DNA from: Trichopria drosophilae
Lineage: Eukaryota; Arthropoda; Insecta; Hymenoptera; Diapriidae
DNA length: 64,000 nt
Direction of reading: 5' to 3'
NCBI GenBank assembly: GCA_030407085.1
Contig: CM059585.1
Location: 13,819,001 to 13,883,000 of the forward strand
The notes under the pieces were generated by a model. It saw only the letters and a program-made list of their open reading frames with translations. It did not search any database and was not told the origin of the DNA. Of this stretch, positions 22,926 through 34,260 are shown piece by piece. The stretch's first letter is position 1. The number at the start of each line of letters is the position of its first letter. Position numbers and translations under genes: made by a program.

Positions 22926-23929
22926 TTAATTCTTGTTCATGAACGTTTATCAAAAAGCTCAAATTTCGATATTATACTCGCCGATAACAAAGAACAAAAA
23001 CTAAACCAATAAGGTGAGGCAGGAAAACGAAAGTAAACATCCATCCCTCCTTCTCAAGTTACGGTGAGATCTCACTTGCCGGATAGTGCCGAAAAGACAT
23101 TGATCACTTAGCGATAAAAAAATAAGGTTGAAACGACGAAACTTTCGTCCCAAGAAATATTTCGCCGAGTACGAGCCGATAAGTAATTAGTATAACACCG
23201 CCGTTACAACGTGTTTCGCAGGGATAACGAGGAAGCAAAAAGTAAGGGCGTGTGCTTGAAAGTGCACCGAGTGGCGAAAGTTCGTAAAGCCCCGAAGGGA
23301 TTAAGGCTCAACTCGATCGACTGGAGAGAGATAAATAGATTGTAAGGAGATAATGGTGGTGCAAGAAAGAGGGAATGAGACAAGGTGGACCAAAGAGACG
23401 CAGAAGTGAACAAAAGGGGGAACGTGAAAGAGAGCAAGAACATAAAGGTGGAGTGAGGGATTGAAGCAAAGTCTCGGTTTGTACGGAGGAGTGCGCCGAA
23501 ACGCCCGGTTGCCGTGAAAGGAAACGACCGGCGATTATACGTCGCCGACAGGAACCTAGGGTGCACACGAAAGAGGAAGAATTCGTCGCCGCGAGCCAAG
23601 TGCTGCTGACCCGAACCAAAATGCGGAGATCGACATGCGTCACTTCCGTAAACAGCAGCGGCAACGGAAACCGACGTGTGCGTTACGTTATATGCGGCGA
23701 CAAACTTGCCGCGCTTCCGGTTGCGAGAAACGCCATTCTTTAAGAACTTTGATATTTAAGATTACCACAGCGAACCAAACTTTTCCGCTTTCGCAGGGTG
23801 AAGGAATCGGTAAATAACGGGTATTTAGAGGAAATTCGTCGTGTGGTATTTTTTCTGGAAAATCCAATTGTATATGGTACTCTTGATCATCCAAGAGTAT
23901 ATTGCGCGAGTGGAGGGGATCCTAACCTC
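22926..23929. other. CpG-bearing, apparently single-copy DNA
   Basis: From about 23040 to 23720 the sequence is purine-rich on the plus strand and CpG-bearing, without the surrounding word repeats. Frames of 118-131 codons on the minus strand are Ser/Leu/Phe/Pro-rich and follow from the purine bias. No domain was recognised. Confidence 0.4.
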
Positions 23930-26420
23930 AAGCTCTCCAAGCCTTTCCAAACACAAAACAAAATCTTTCTTGGACCTTTCCTGACCTTCTACAACAATCT
24001 CCAAACTTAAACGACTTTCTAAAACATCCTTCAACATTTTCCAAGATTTTCCAATATTTTTCAACGTGTTCTAACTTTCTTCAAGTTCCTCAACTTGATA
24101 TTTTTCTATCTTCTCTTACTTTCTTGAACCTTCTCCAACTTATCCAACTTTTTCCGACCGTCTCTAAATTCTAATGCTCCATTGTTCCCTAGCTTTGTCA
24201 AACTTTTCAGATTTCTAACGATCTCTACCTTAAACCTTTTCCAACTTTTTCGAATGTTCTCCAATGTTCTCGAACATTTTTCAAAAACTTTTCGAACTCT
24301 TTTCGACCATTTTCAACTATCTTAATCTTTTCCAACCCACAAAAACATTCTTCGACCAAACTCCCCAACACTCTCCAGTTCCTCCAACCTTTTCAATCGC
24401 CTCCAACGCTCTGGAATGTACTCCAAAATTTTCAACCTTTTCTAACCTTTTTCAAGTTCTTCAACCTGACGTTGGCCAATTTTCTCCCAGCCTTCTACAA
24501 CCCCGTCTGACATTCTTAGTATTCCTCAATATTTATAACCTTCTTTTAATTGCATTAATCTTTATTGATATTTTTCTGACTACTACGACTTTCTCTTTTT
24601 ACTTTTCCCCAATCAACAACATTCGTCGACTCTATTCTGCCTATTCCGGACTTCACTAACTTTTATGACCTTCGTACTTGCTACAACTTCCAACTTTTTC
24701 CAACATTCTGGATTGTTTACAATTCTCTTCAATATTTCCAGCCTATTCCATAATTGTAATGTCCCCACACCCCCTCTTAAATTTTCCAACTTCTTAAACC
24801 ATTTTCAACCGTTTCTAACATACAACAATTGTTCTCGAATGTTCTCCAAAAACTTCTTCAACATTTTTCAATCTGTTCTAACTTTCGTCAAGTTCCTCAA
24901 CCTGATATTTGCCAATCTTCTCCACTTCTTTGAACCTTATCCAACTTATCCAACTTTTTCGACCGTCTCTAACTTCTAATATTCTATTGTTCCCTAGCTT
25001 TGTCAAACTTTTCAGATTTCCAACGTTCTCGAATGTTCTCCAATCTTTTCGAACACTTTCTAACTTTCTTCAAGTTCCTTAATCTAATATTTGTCAATCT
25101 TCTCCCATTCCCTTCAACCTTTTTTAACTTTGCCAACTGTTTTCGGCCGCCTCTAACATCTAATGATCCAACGTTTTCCAACTTTCTAAAACTATTCAGA
25201 TTTCCAACTTTTTCGAATGTTCTCAATGTTTTCTAACATTTTCCAAACTTTTCTAACTCTTTTTGACCATTTGCAACGTCTTTAATCTTTTCCAATCCTC
25301 AAAAACATTCTTCGACCAAGTCCCCAACTTTTTCCAGTTCCTCCAACCTTTTCAACCGTCTTCAACGCTCTGGAATGTTCTCCAACATTTTGAACCTTTC
25401 CTAACCTTTTTCAAGTTCTTCAACCTGACGTTTGCCAATTTTCTCCTAGCCTTCTACAATCCCTTCTGACATTATCTGTGTTTCCAACGTTCTAAACCAT
25501 TAAACCTTTTCCATCATTCGAAAATTCTCCAATATATTCTAACATTTATAACCTTCTTTTAACTGCATTAATCTTTATTAATATTTTTCTGACCCCTACG
25601 ACTTTCTCTTTTCCACATTCTGCTACTTTCGTCGACTCTATTCTGCCTATTCCAGACTTCACTAATTTTTTATGATCTTCGTACTTGCTACAACTTCCAA
25701 CTTTTTCCAACATTCTGGATTGTTTACCAATTCTCTTCAATATTCTCCTTTTCAATAACTGCCATATTTCCAAACCCTCTCTTAAATTTTCTAACTTCTT
25801 AAACAATTTTCAAGCTTTTCTAACATTTAAGAATTATTCTCGAATGTTCTCCAAAAACTTCTTCTACATTTTTCAACCACTTTTTAAGTTCTAAAAATTA
25901 CGTCATATTTCTCCAAGCTTTTTCTAATCTACTTGTTTTTTCTGTCTTTTCCAACCTCCTCAATATTTTTCAACTTTCGCAGACGCTGTCGACCCTTTTT
26001 TGATATTTATAAAATTTTTTACGATATTCTTCACCTTTCCTCAAACTACCTTTTTTTCTAATGTTCTCCAATATATTCAAACAACTTTTTTGTTTGATTT
26101 TTCATCAAATTACTTCAATCTTCTGATACTTTCTGATCAACTCCCACGTTTTCGGACCTTTTTCATATTTCCAAACCTTTTCCAGCTTTATCAAAAATTA
26201 TTTAACTTTTTTGGATGCTTTCCCGTTTTATCCACTCTTTTCCAACCTTTTCTACATTTTCCAATGTTCTCTAACGTTCACCAATGTTCACCAACAGTTT
26301 CCTACTTTTTCCTATATGTTTGGACTTATAGAATCTTTATTGTCGTTTTTTCTCCAATATATTTCGATGTTCTATTAATTTTCTACAAACTTATCAGATC
26401 CTTTCGACCATATTAAGCCT
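23930..26420. repeat. TTTTCCAACNTTCT pyrimidine-strand array with ~1 kb higher-order repeat
   Basis: The plus strand is almost entirely short variants of TTTTCCAACTTTCT and GAATGTTCTCC at roughly 10-14 bp spacing. Longer blocks recur: AAAAACATTCTTCGACCAA at 24341 and 25301 (offset 960), ACCTTCTTTTAATTGCATTA at 24538 and 25551 (offset 1013), and CTTCGTACTTGCTACAAC at about 24668 and 25678. The array therefore grew by duplication of ~1 kb blocks as well as of the short word. Several open frames here are by-products of the pyrimidine bias. Confidence 0.9.
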
Positions 26421-29400
26421 CAGTATTTGAGATCTTCATTTGCTTTCATCATGGCTTGCTTAGCTGAACCTTTTCCATTTCCTCTGGACGTATTAAACGT
26501 TAATAACAAATTATCTTTGAAACAGTGGTAAATTTCCCTTCATCTTACTCCAACAACAATAAATATTACGCAATTTAAGACGTTATATTATCTTTTTATC
26601 GAAAGGTAACATATAACATATAAGGCAATTATGTTCCATTTCCTGAAACTATTATTATGCCATTTCTAATTCACGATCACTATCTTCTACATGAAAACTC
26701 ATATGAAATGTGACTTCATCAAAATTAATTATAAAAATCAAGTTACGACATAGCAAATCACTGTAAGGGAGAGAGGGAATGATACAATCAATTAAGAAAC
26801 TATGAATGAAAGAACGAAGAAAAAAAAACAGAAAGTGATGCTGAAATTAAAGCAACACATATTTTATTAGGATTTTTACTATAAGAAAAATAAAAAGTAC
26901 TATAATTCAACATACGATATCAGAATGTTGTCCAACAATTCCCCTGATATATATTTCACGTTTTGCCATAAACCCAGTAGCTCTTCCCTAGAAGAAATAA
27001 GAAATGAGCTAAATAATCCCATAATTCCTAATGATTCCTAATAAAATCAACAGGAATGATCGAGTGGCTTCGGCCAACTTTCCGGAGTATATTTTAGAAA
27101 GCTGGCGTCCCGCGTTTAGCAAAACAAACCTCGGCGCCGAGTCCATCGCTCCCAGAGTTTACAAATATACAGGGGAAAAAAAGTGACACGCCGATTACAT
27201 CACACCAAATGTTTCGAAAATATCGCTGTCGCGTTAAGTCACTTCCGACTAATTCGCCGTCAGTAGACTACAACGGCGCGATAATTCAAGCTATCAACGT
27301 CAGCTTCGTGCGTAAACATTTATGCTCATATCGCTGTTATCCATCCATCTTTCTCGAGATGTCTTTTTCGCTCCGTGTGTTAATCGTCGTTGGCTGAACA
27401 CGTGTGCCGAACAAGAGCTACGACGACATCTGGCCAGAGCGATCTAGGAGGCAGAGGCTCCCGGGGAAAAAAAGGAGGTTTACGAAATGGAAGGGAGAGA
27501 GTGAGACGGAAATAAAAGTGCAGGAGGAGGATGCATCGGCAGCCCCTTCTGACTTAAACGGCGGATGAGAAAAAAACCGGCGAAAAGGTGCCGGATTATA
27601 ATTTAGGTCTCGCCGGAGAGGACGGGAAAGGGGTATAATATACCGTAATACCCAGCAAATCCCCCGGCGTCAAGTTTTCAGTGAACCGCAGTTATTCTCT
27701 GTCGAGAAGAGCGAAATACGGCCGAGAAGTCTACTTTTATATATACTCTGGAATTTGTACTTTCCAATACTGTCCAATTCTATATCTCTTCCCTTTCTAA
27801 ATTTATATTTTCATAGCCTTTGTTCTTCTCCCTCCTCCAAGTGGCGCGGATGTTGGTAAGAACCGAGCGGCTACAAAGAGTAGAATTCTTGGCAAGATGA
27901 AAGACTAGGCCAACATTATTTTGCTTAAAATGATGGACAATCCAAAAACAATAAGTTCTTTAACATCATCACATCCAGATTAGAACAGTAGGCATCACAA
28001 TTGCCTACCTGAAAATATCTCAATTGTCCCATCACTTTTCTCTTCTCAAAATAATGTTAAGTTACCCATGTAGATAATAATAATGGTTACGATGTAATGA
28101 ATTGTTTACTCCTCGATTTTTTTTTCGTTCCGAGACAGGCTGTGGCAATCAGGAAGAGAAACATCCCTTCCTAATATTTTACCGTGACATAGGTCAGGCA
28201 GGCATCTTCAGTTCCCCTATGTAAACGTTCCCCTATCATTCACGCGTGATATACTCAGCTTTAGCCAGAAAAGGGAACTTATGCGGGTCTTCAAAATGTT
28301 TGAGAGAAGACGACTACCTAGAAGACGAATCTGAACCTATGCTATGGAAACTTATGTCACCTGTTTTGAGGTTTCGATCCGTACGATGTCACCCTAAGCA
28401 TCTATGGTCTCCACTTTTTTGAAGTCTCTCTACTTCCTTACGCCCTCTCATCCACTTCTGTCACGAACCGTCCATATTACGCAGCAAGTGGAAGGGGTAA
28501 GAGTATAGTGGGAGGCACAAGACGCTCGCTGCGCCGCTATACGGTTTCGTTCGAATGCCTCAAGAAAGCGATCAGGAACAATCGCCAGTGTCAGTCTTGT
28601 AACGTCGTAACTAAAGAAACTCATGTCAGTTTTTAGAAATTAAAAGCCCAGCTAAATTTAGTAATATAAAGCTAATGTTTACTCCAAATAAACACCCATT
28701 CCCGCAGCTTTGTTTACATAAAAATCCTGAGATTTACAAGAGCTTTATTTATGAGATGTTCGCTGGGCCCGAAATGACTGCAGTGCAACAGTGCGTACGC
28801 GAGCTTGGTAGTAAAGTGCGTTATCGGGGCCGCTGCATTCGGTATATCTCACGCGCTGTGGAGCAAAAAGGAGCGAGAGACGCTTGCGCCGGAACGCATT
28901 ATCGCGACAAGCGGTCCCGATAAGACAAGATGCGAGACGTTTGCGCAATGATTGCAAGCTACGTCGATACGTGTATACAAGGCGAGGCTTGTCTGCGTGA
29001 TTCACTCGCGGAGACGGAAAAAAGAATACGCACCGCGATAAGAAATTTCACGCCAGCACTTCAACGGTTTTATTCAAAGCGAGTTTCTAAAGTGTCCGGC
29101 ACCGGGCATTTAGTCTCCGTTTTGCTCCGGTGCGCGCAGATGTCAGAGGAATTTCTGGGTCAGTGTTGGTTAGGTTAGGGGTATACGATGATGCGGAGAA
29201 ATATGGTCTAGGTAATTTCCTCATGACATGTGGTAATAATTAGGAGAACTCTTATTACATCAGATTTGACAACTATTTTTTATATTTGAATAAAAAGAAA
29301 TATTTATTTGATTCAAATTTTGTTATTTGAAGATTATATATATAATACACTATTTGTACTCTGACTCTTAATTTTGATCGACATATTTAATCAAAATGCA

Positions 29401-29735
29401 CTAATCAAATTACTTATTAATAAATACCGTTATAGAGAATACTGAATACATTTTAAAAAATTGTTGGATTCATCCATCAATGTTATCATACATCATGCCA
29501 AAATCAAGCGGACAATATTCTACATCAATGTCGGTCGATATACCGACTGTAAATGACGACTGATCGAAATCGACTACACAGTAGCTCAAATATTAAGTTT
29601 TAAATATTATTGAATGTTAGAATTGTTCACGTGTGATTGACTAGTAGTAAAATTTTCTAAAATACTACGTCATAATTTGTGGCGCGGTATTGACATCGCA
29701 ATCTACAGACAACAACAAAAAGAACATGATTTTGT
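26421..29735. other. Non-repetitive DNA with CpG-bearing patches, no gene proven
   Basis: AT-rich to about 27060, then CpG-bearing at 27080-27740 and again at 28490-29180, with pyrimidine-rich and AT-rich DNA between. Two consecutive 82-codon frames (28675-28923 and 28930-29178) lie in the second patch, and an 86-codon frame overlaps them on the other strand. None shows a recognisable domain. This is one of the better places to look for short exons or regulatory DNA, but I cannot support either. Confidence 0.4.
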
Positions 29736-30862
29736 CAATTGAGCGGACGGATTCACACTTGGTAAAAAGTAAATGTGTCAAAATAAATAATAAAAAATAT
29801 GACCTTATAGAACTCATTGAATCACATATTTTTGATATATAACATTTTCTTCTTCGATTTATAGTTTTTAAGATAAAAAATGAAAAGCACAACGATTTTC
29901 AGTATCGAAATCAATAAAGTTTTTAACGTAACTCGCCGTAGTTCGGTGAAAAATGCACGAAATCGCTTGAAATTGTTATGGTATACTCATTACGCATATT
30001 TGAAGCCTACGAGTTAATTTCCGTGATTAAAAATATCAATTGTTTATTAATATTAAATAACAAATTGCCGCGCGCATGAAATTGTATCTTTCCCATTTGA
30101 CGGGAAAAAGTGTGTTAAAAAGTTTAAGTTTGCAAAAACTTCCATTGACAAAGTTGTTCATCTGGGATTGAAGCAGTTTTCTGAAAAATTTCAATTCAAT
30201 CGAACCACAAATTTTGATTCTATGTTTAAAACGAAAGAGCTCGGCGGCCGCGTTATTGTCGTACGGCTCTATCTCGAACTTTTCGAGCTCGAGTGCTTTC
30301 GTTTTAAACACCATAGAATCAAAATTTGTGGATCGATTGAACTGAAATTTTTCAGAAAACTTCTTCAATCCCGGATGAACGAGTTTGTCTCTGGAAGTTT
30401 TTGCAAACTTAACCTTTGTAACACACTTTTTTCCGTCAAAGGTGAAAGATACAATTTCATCCGCGCGGCAATTTGTTATTCAATATTAATAAACAATTGA
30501 CATTTTTAATCACGAAAATTAACTCGTAGGCTTCAAATATGTATGATGAGTATACTATAAAAATTTCAAGTCATTTGGTGCATTTTTTCACCGAACTACG
30601 GCGAGTTATGTTAAAAACTTTATTGATTTCGATACTGAAAATTGATGTGCTTTTATTTTTTATCTTATTTTTTATCTTAAAAAATACAAATCTTAGAAGA
30701 AAATGTTATGTACAAAAAATATGATTCAATGAGTTCTACAAGGTCGTATTTTTATTCTTCATTTTGACACATTTACTTTTTACCAAGTGTGTCTGACCAA
30801 TATATGTTACTTATACCGCTGTTCGCGTGCTCGACATGTTTTGGAACCCGTCCGCTCAATTG
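29736..30862. mobile_element. 1.1 kb near-palindrome (fold-back element)
   Basis: The ends are CAATTGAGCGGACGG (29736-29750) and its exact reverse complement (30848-30862). Most of both halves are reverse complements at roughly 90 per cent identity, with the axis near 30265. The right arm has about 50 bp of extra unrelated sequence near 30795-30845. The central unpaired part is short and GC-rich (CGGCGGCCGCG). Because of the symmetry the same 110-codon frame appears twice, at 30036-30368 on the minus strand and 30168-30500 on the plus strand. It is not taken as a gene. Confidence 0.85.
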
Positions 30863-32096
30863 TCTTATTTACTTTTTAATATTGATTATTTCCGATGAAT
30901 AAGTATGAAATAAGATCAATATTTGCGTATTATTTATGACATTTCCTTCCTTCTATGAAAATTACAAAGGCACAACATTCACGTGCAGACTATTGTTTCC
31001 TATTCCTATGAGAATGAAAGTAGGATAGTATACAATATAGCAGTGGACTGGCGAGCCAAGGGGCGGAGCCTTCCACTCCGGTACTACTCGTGCCCGTAGG
31101 AGAAGGGGAAGTGGGCGGAGCATAGGTGGTAACAGACTCCGCCTCTAGGACCCACTCCCTGCTTCTACCACAGTCAATAAGATTCGATAATTTCGCAGAT
31201 CTAGTATTCCTATTATGAAGAAAATGCGTTTTTTATAGGAATTTTTATATTCTATCGTTTTTATTTCAAATATTTCTTGCCAAATGAATATTTTTCATAA
31301 TAAATGAAGATAACAAAAAAGATAGATGTTTCTTTATTCCGTCTTTATGAAAGCGACTGAGAACTGACCGAAAGAAAAACTTTTTATCGAATTTACATTC
31401 AGCGACCCAAAGTACATAAGAAACGATGAACATGAATTTCAAAATTACAACAATTGTTCCCACGATACTGCAATTCTGAACTAAATCATCTCGTTTCTGT
31501 ACTTCGTCACGTTCCTGGAGTAAACGACCTGATTAAAAAAAAAAGCCACGTCGCACATCTGGAGAGACACGAGATTCTCACGGAGAGCAAAATGCGCGAT
31601 GCATTCGAAGGGAGCCCTCCGCGACGTCTCGAAAACGCGGCTGCGTTCCGCGTGCAATCGCGTCGCATCAAAACGTCGCGGCTTCCTGTATTAAAATCAT
31701 TTGGGAAGAAAGGAAGCGCAATTGAAAGCGTCGCTGTGAGAACGACGAGACACTGAAAATTATATCTCGCGAGTTTGTAACCCGATTGTCACCGTAGCGA
31801 TGTTTCTGTGTGCGAGCGCACCCGCTGGTATATATACGCGCCCGGGAAGATGAAGAAACGGCAAAATTATGCGCGCGACGAGGAGAGTCGTTGACCTCGC
31901 TTATGTTAACAAATATCGCCCAGGCTAACAAGCAGTCGAGCACAGAAGAATGGCCGAAGGCAGAGTCACCTACGTTGCAAATAAATTAGGCGCCCCTTTC
32001 GACCTAGTTGCGTAATTAAAGTCCCCTCGTGGGGTCTAAAAGGGGCCGGCGCGAAGTGCGTGATGCTGCTGATGTTGATGCATCGTCGCACAGTGT
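30863..32096. other. Unassigned DNA, CpG-rich in its second half
   Basis: 31040-31170 contains GGGGCGGAGCC, GTGGGCGGAGC and, inverted, GACTCCGCCTC, possibly a worn MITE interior. 31540-32070 is CpG-rich and single-copy in appearance. Frames of up to 100 codons are not recognised. Confidence 0.4.
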
Positions 32097-33350
32097 GGCT
32101 TTTTTGGACCGAAATCTCCAATACAGTCAATTCAGAACGGTTCGCAATAATTTTTTTTCTTAAATTAATTGAAAAATATAGCCAATATTAAGTCACTGCG
32201 GCTTTTTTCCTATATATGGCATTTGACCCAGGAACAGGTCACATATGGGCTTTTTTGGACCAAAATCTCCAATGCAGTCAATTCAGAACGGATCACTAAA
32301 ATTGTTTTTCTTATATTCATATAATAATATAGCCAATATTAAGTCACTGCGGCTTTATATATATATATACAGGGTGATCGGCCAACCATTACTTAGCGGC
32401 TAACTCTAGATTCTACAGATAATTCTGAACAACTTTTTCCTCTAAAAAAATGTTCGGGAAGGTAGAGTTTTTAAGTTATTCAACACTAAAATTTAGGTGA
32501 AAAAATCACATTTGTTGAAATATCTCGACTCGGTTTGAAGGTACCTTAACGAACCGGAGCTCATTTTAAAGATATTTTAAAGCTCTATAAATTGTCTCTA
32601 TTGGTTTTTGATCTATAATGAATATCTCTCTTGTTATAGCCATAAAAACGGGATAAATGCCGATTTTTCAGGATTTGCGCGTTTAACTCGTTTCGACACA
32701 TAGTTACCGAAATATCACACAGAAAAAAGTTGTAGGCCTTGAAAAAACAAAAATTTTTTGTCCTCTAATACGATGCGATTAAATTAAAACTGAACCCTAC
32801 AAGAGCCTCGTAAAGTTGGCAAAATACAGTTCGACAAATAAATCGATATTAATAACAAAATGTTATGAAAACGAGTACAAATAGGGTTCAGTTTTAATTT
32901 AATCGCATCGTATTAGAGGACAAAAAATGTTTGTGTTTTCAAGGCCTACAACTTTTTCCAGTGTGATATTTCGATAGCTATGTGTCCAAACGAGTTAGAC
33001 GCGAAAAACCTGAAAAATCGGTATTTACCCCCGTTTTTATGGCTATAACAAGAGAAATATTCATTGCAGGTCAAAAATCAACAGATACAACTTATATAGC
33101 TTGAAAATATCTTTAAAATGAGCTTCGGTTCGTTAAGATACCTTCATACAGAGCCGAGATATTTCAAAAAAAAGTGATTTTTCCCCCTAAATTTTAGTGT
33201 TGAATAACTTAAAAACTCTACCTTCCCGGAAATTTTTTCAGAGGAAAAAGGTGCTCAGAATTATCTGTACAATCTACAGTTAGCCGTTGGGTAATGGTTG
33301 GCCGATCACCCTGTATATATGGCATTTGACCCACAAACAGGTCACATACG
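32097..33350. repeat. Two-copy 151 bp tandem repeat; second copy interrupted
   Basis: Unit 1 starts GGCTTTTTTGGACC at 32097 and unit 2 at 32248. Unit 1 is intact through CTATATATGGCATTTGACCCA. Unit 2 is split at the equivalent TATATA by a 944 bp inverted-repeat element and resumes at 33316 with TATATGGCATTTGACCCAC. Confidence 0.85.
32370..33313. mobile_element. 944 bp CAGGGTG fold-back DNA element
   Basis: The ends are CAGGGTGATCGGCCAACCAT and its exact reverse complement, inserted in TATATA with TA on each side. The arms run for about 400 bp. Shared blocks include AAAACTGAACCCTA, TCGCATCGTATTAGAGGACA, AAACGAGTTA and GTTGAATAACTTAAAAACTC. TACAGGGTG ends with TA targets are common on insect non-autonomous elements of the Tc1/mariner type. 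There is no transposase frame. Confidence 0.9.
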
Positions 33351-34260
33351 AGCAAAACTGAACAAAAAAAAACTCAAAAATCACCATAAAATACAAAAAA
33401 AGGAATAAATGAATAACAAAATTAAATAATTATATTTTGAATAAATTATATTATTCTATGAATTTAAGAAAAAAACTGGATGATCTGTCGCGACGAGTAC
33501 CTTTTTGAAATCCAAGATAGTGACGTTCAATCTGACGGCTCAAATCCGAAAAATTTGCACTCTTTAAAATTCTAGGAAGTACAACAACGTATTTTGATGA
33601 CATTTCCATAAATTTTGGTATATTGTGGTATTTTTGGTTGTTAATTACGAATCGCTTTTCAGATTTCCCAAATTGAAAATGACGAATCCAATATAGCAGA
33701 AGAAAATAAACAATATTTTTCGATTTTAGCAAAAATTTGTAAATAGGGTTTTTATAGGCCGCTGATGATGAATCTGTCGTCACATTTTCCAAATTCAAAA
33801 TGGCGGATCCAATATGACGTTTCGAATTCCGAAAAGTACTTGGATTTTTATGAAACTCAGTACTGCAAATTTGTGGAAATCCCCGATTTGGATTATGAAT
33901 TCAAAACTGCAAAATTCAAATAGCGGATCCAAAATCATAAATAATATTGGATATGTAATTTTGAATTTGGAAAATCTGACGACAGATGCGCGATCGGAGA
34001 CCCAAAAAAACCCTGCATATAAATTTTTACTAAAATCGACAAATATTGTTTATTTTCGTCCGCGGTACCGGATCCGCCATTGTCAATTCGAGAAATCTGA
34101 AAACAGATTCGTAATCAGCGATAAAAATACGACAATACCAGACCAAACCACAAACCAAAATTTATGGAAATGTCATCTAAATAACACCACAATAATAAAT
34201 ATAATAACAACAAAATAGTGGATGTCCATATAGGCGTGGCCATCTTGAATTTAAAAATAC
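33351..34260. repeat. GGCGGATCC repeat units, mixed orientation and degraded
   Basis: Copies of AAAATGGCGGATCCAATATG (about 33797) and variants near 33680, 33920 and 34070 (GGATCCGCCATTGTC, reverse) occur with the associated GATTACGAATC and AATCTGACGACAGAT phrases. Units seem to be ~130 bp and partly inverted. Confidence 0.65.

Noticed and set aside
24264..26416. Several 80-138 codon frames rich in Phe, Asn, Leu and Ser
   Set aside because: They lie wholly in the TTTTCCAAC pyrimidine array, so their length and composition follow from the lack of stop codons in that word.
28675..29178. Two consecutive 82-codon frames as a split gene
   Set aside because: They overlap an 86-codon frame on the other strand, have no recognisable motif or splice signals, and lie in a CpG-bearing patch where long frames arise easily.
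30036..30500. Two overlapping 110-codon frames on opposite strands with nearly the same protein
   Set aside because: They are mirror images produced by the near-palindrome at 29736-30862. No known domain is present, and the likeness comes from DNA symmetry rather than from two genes.
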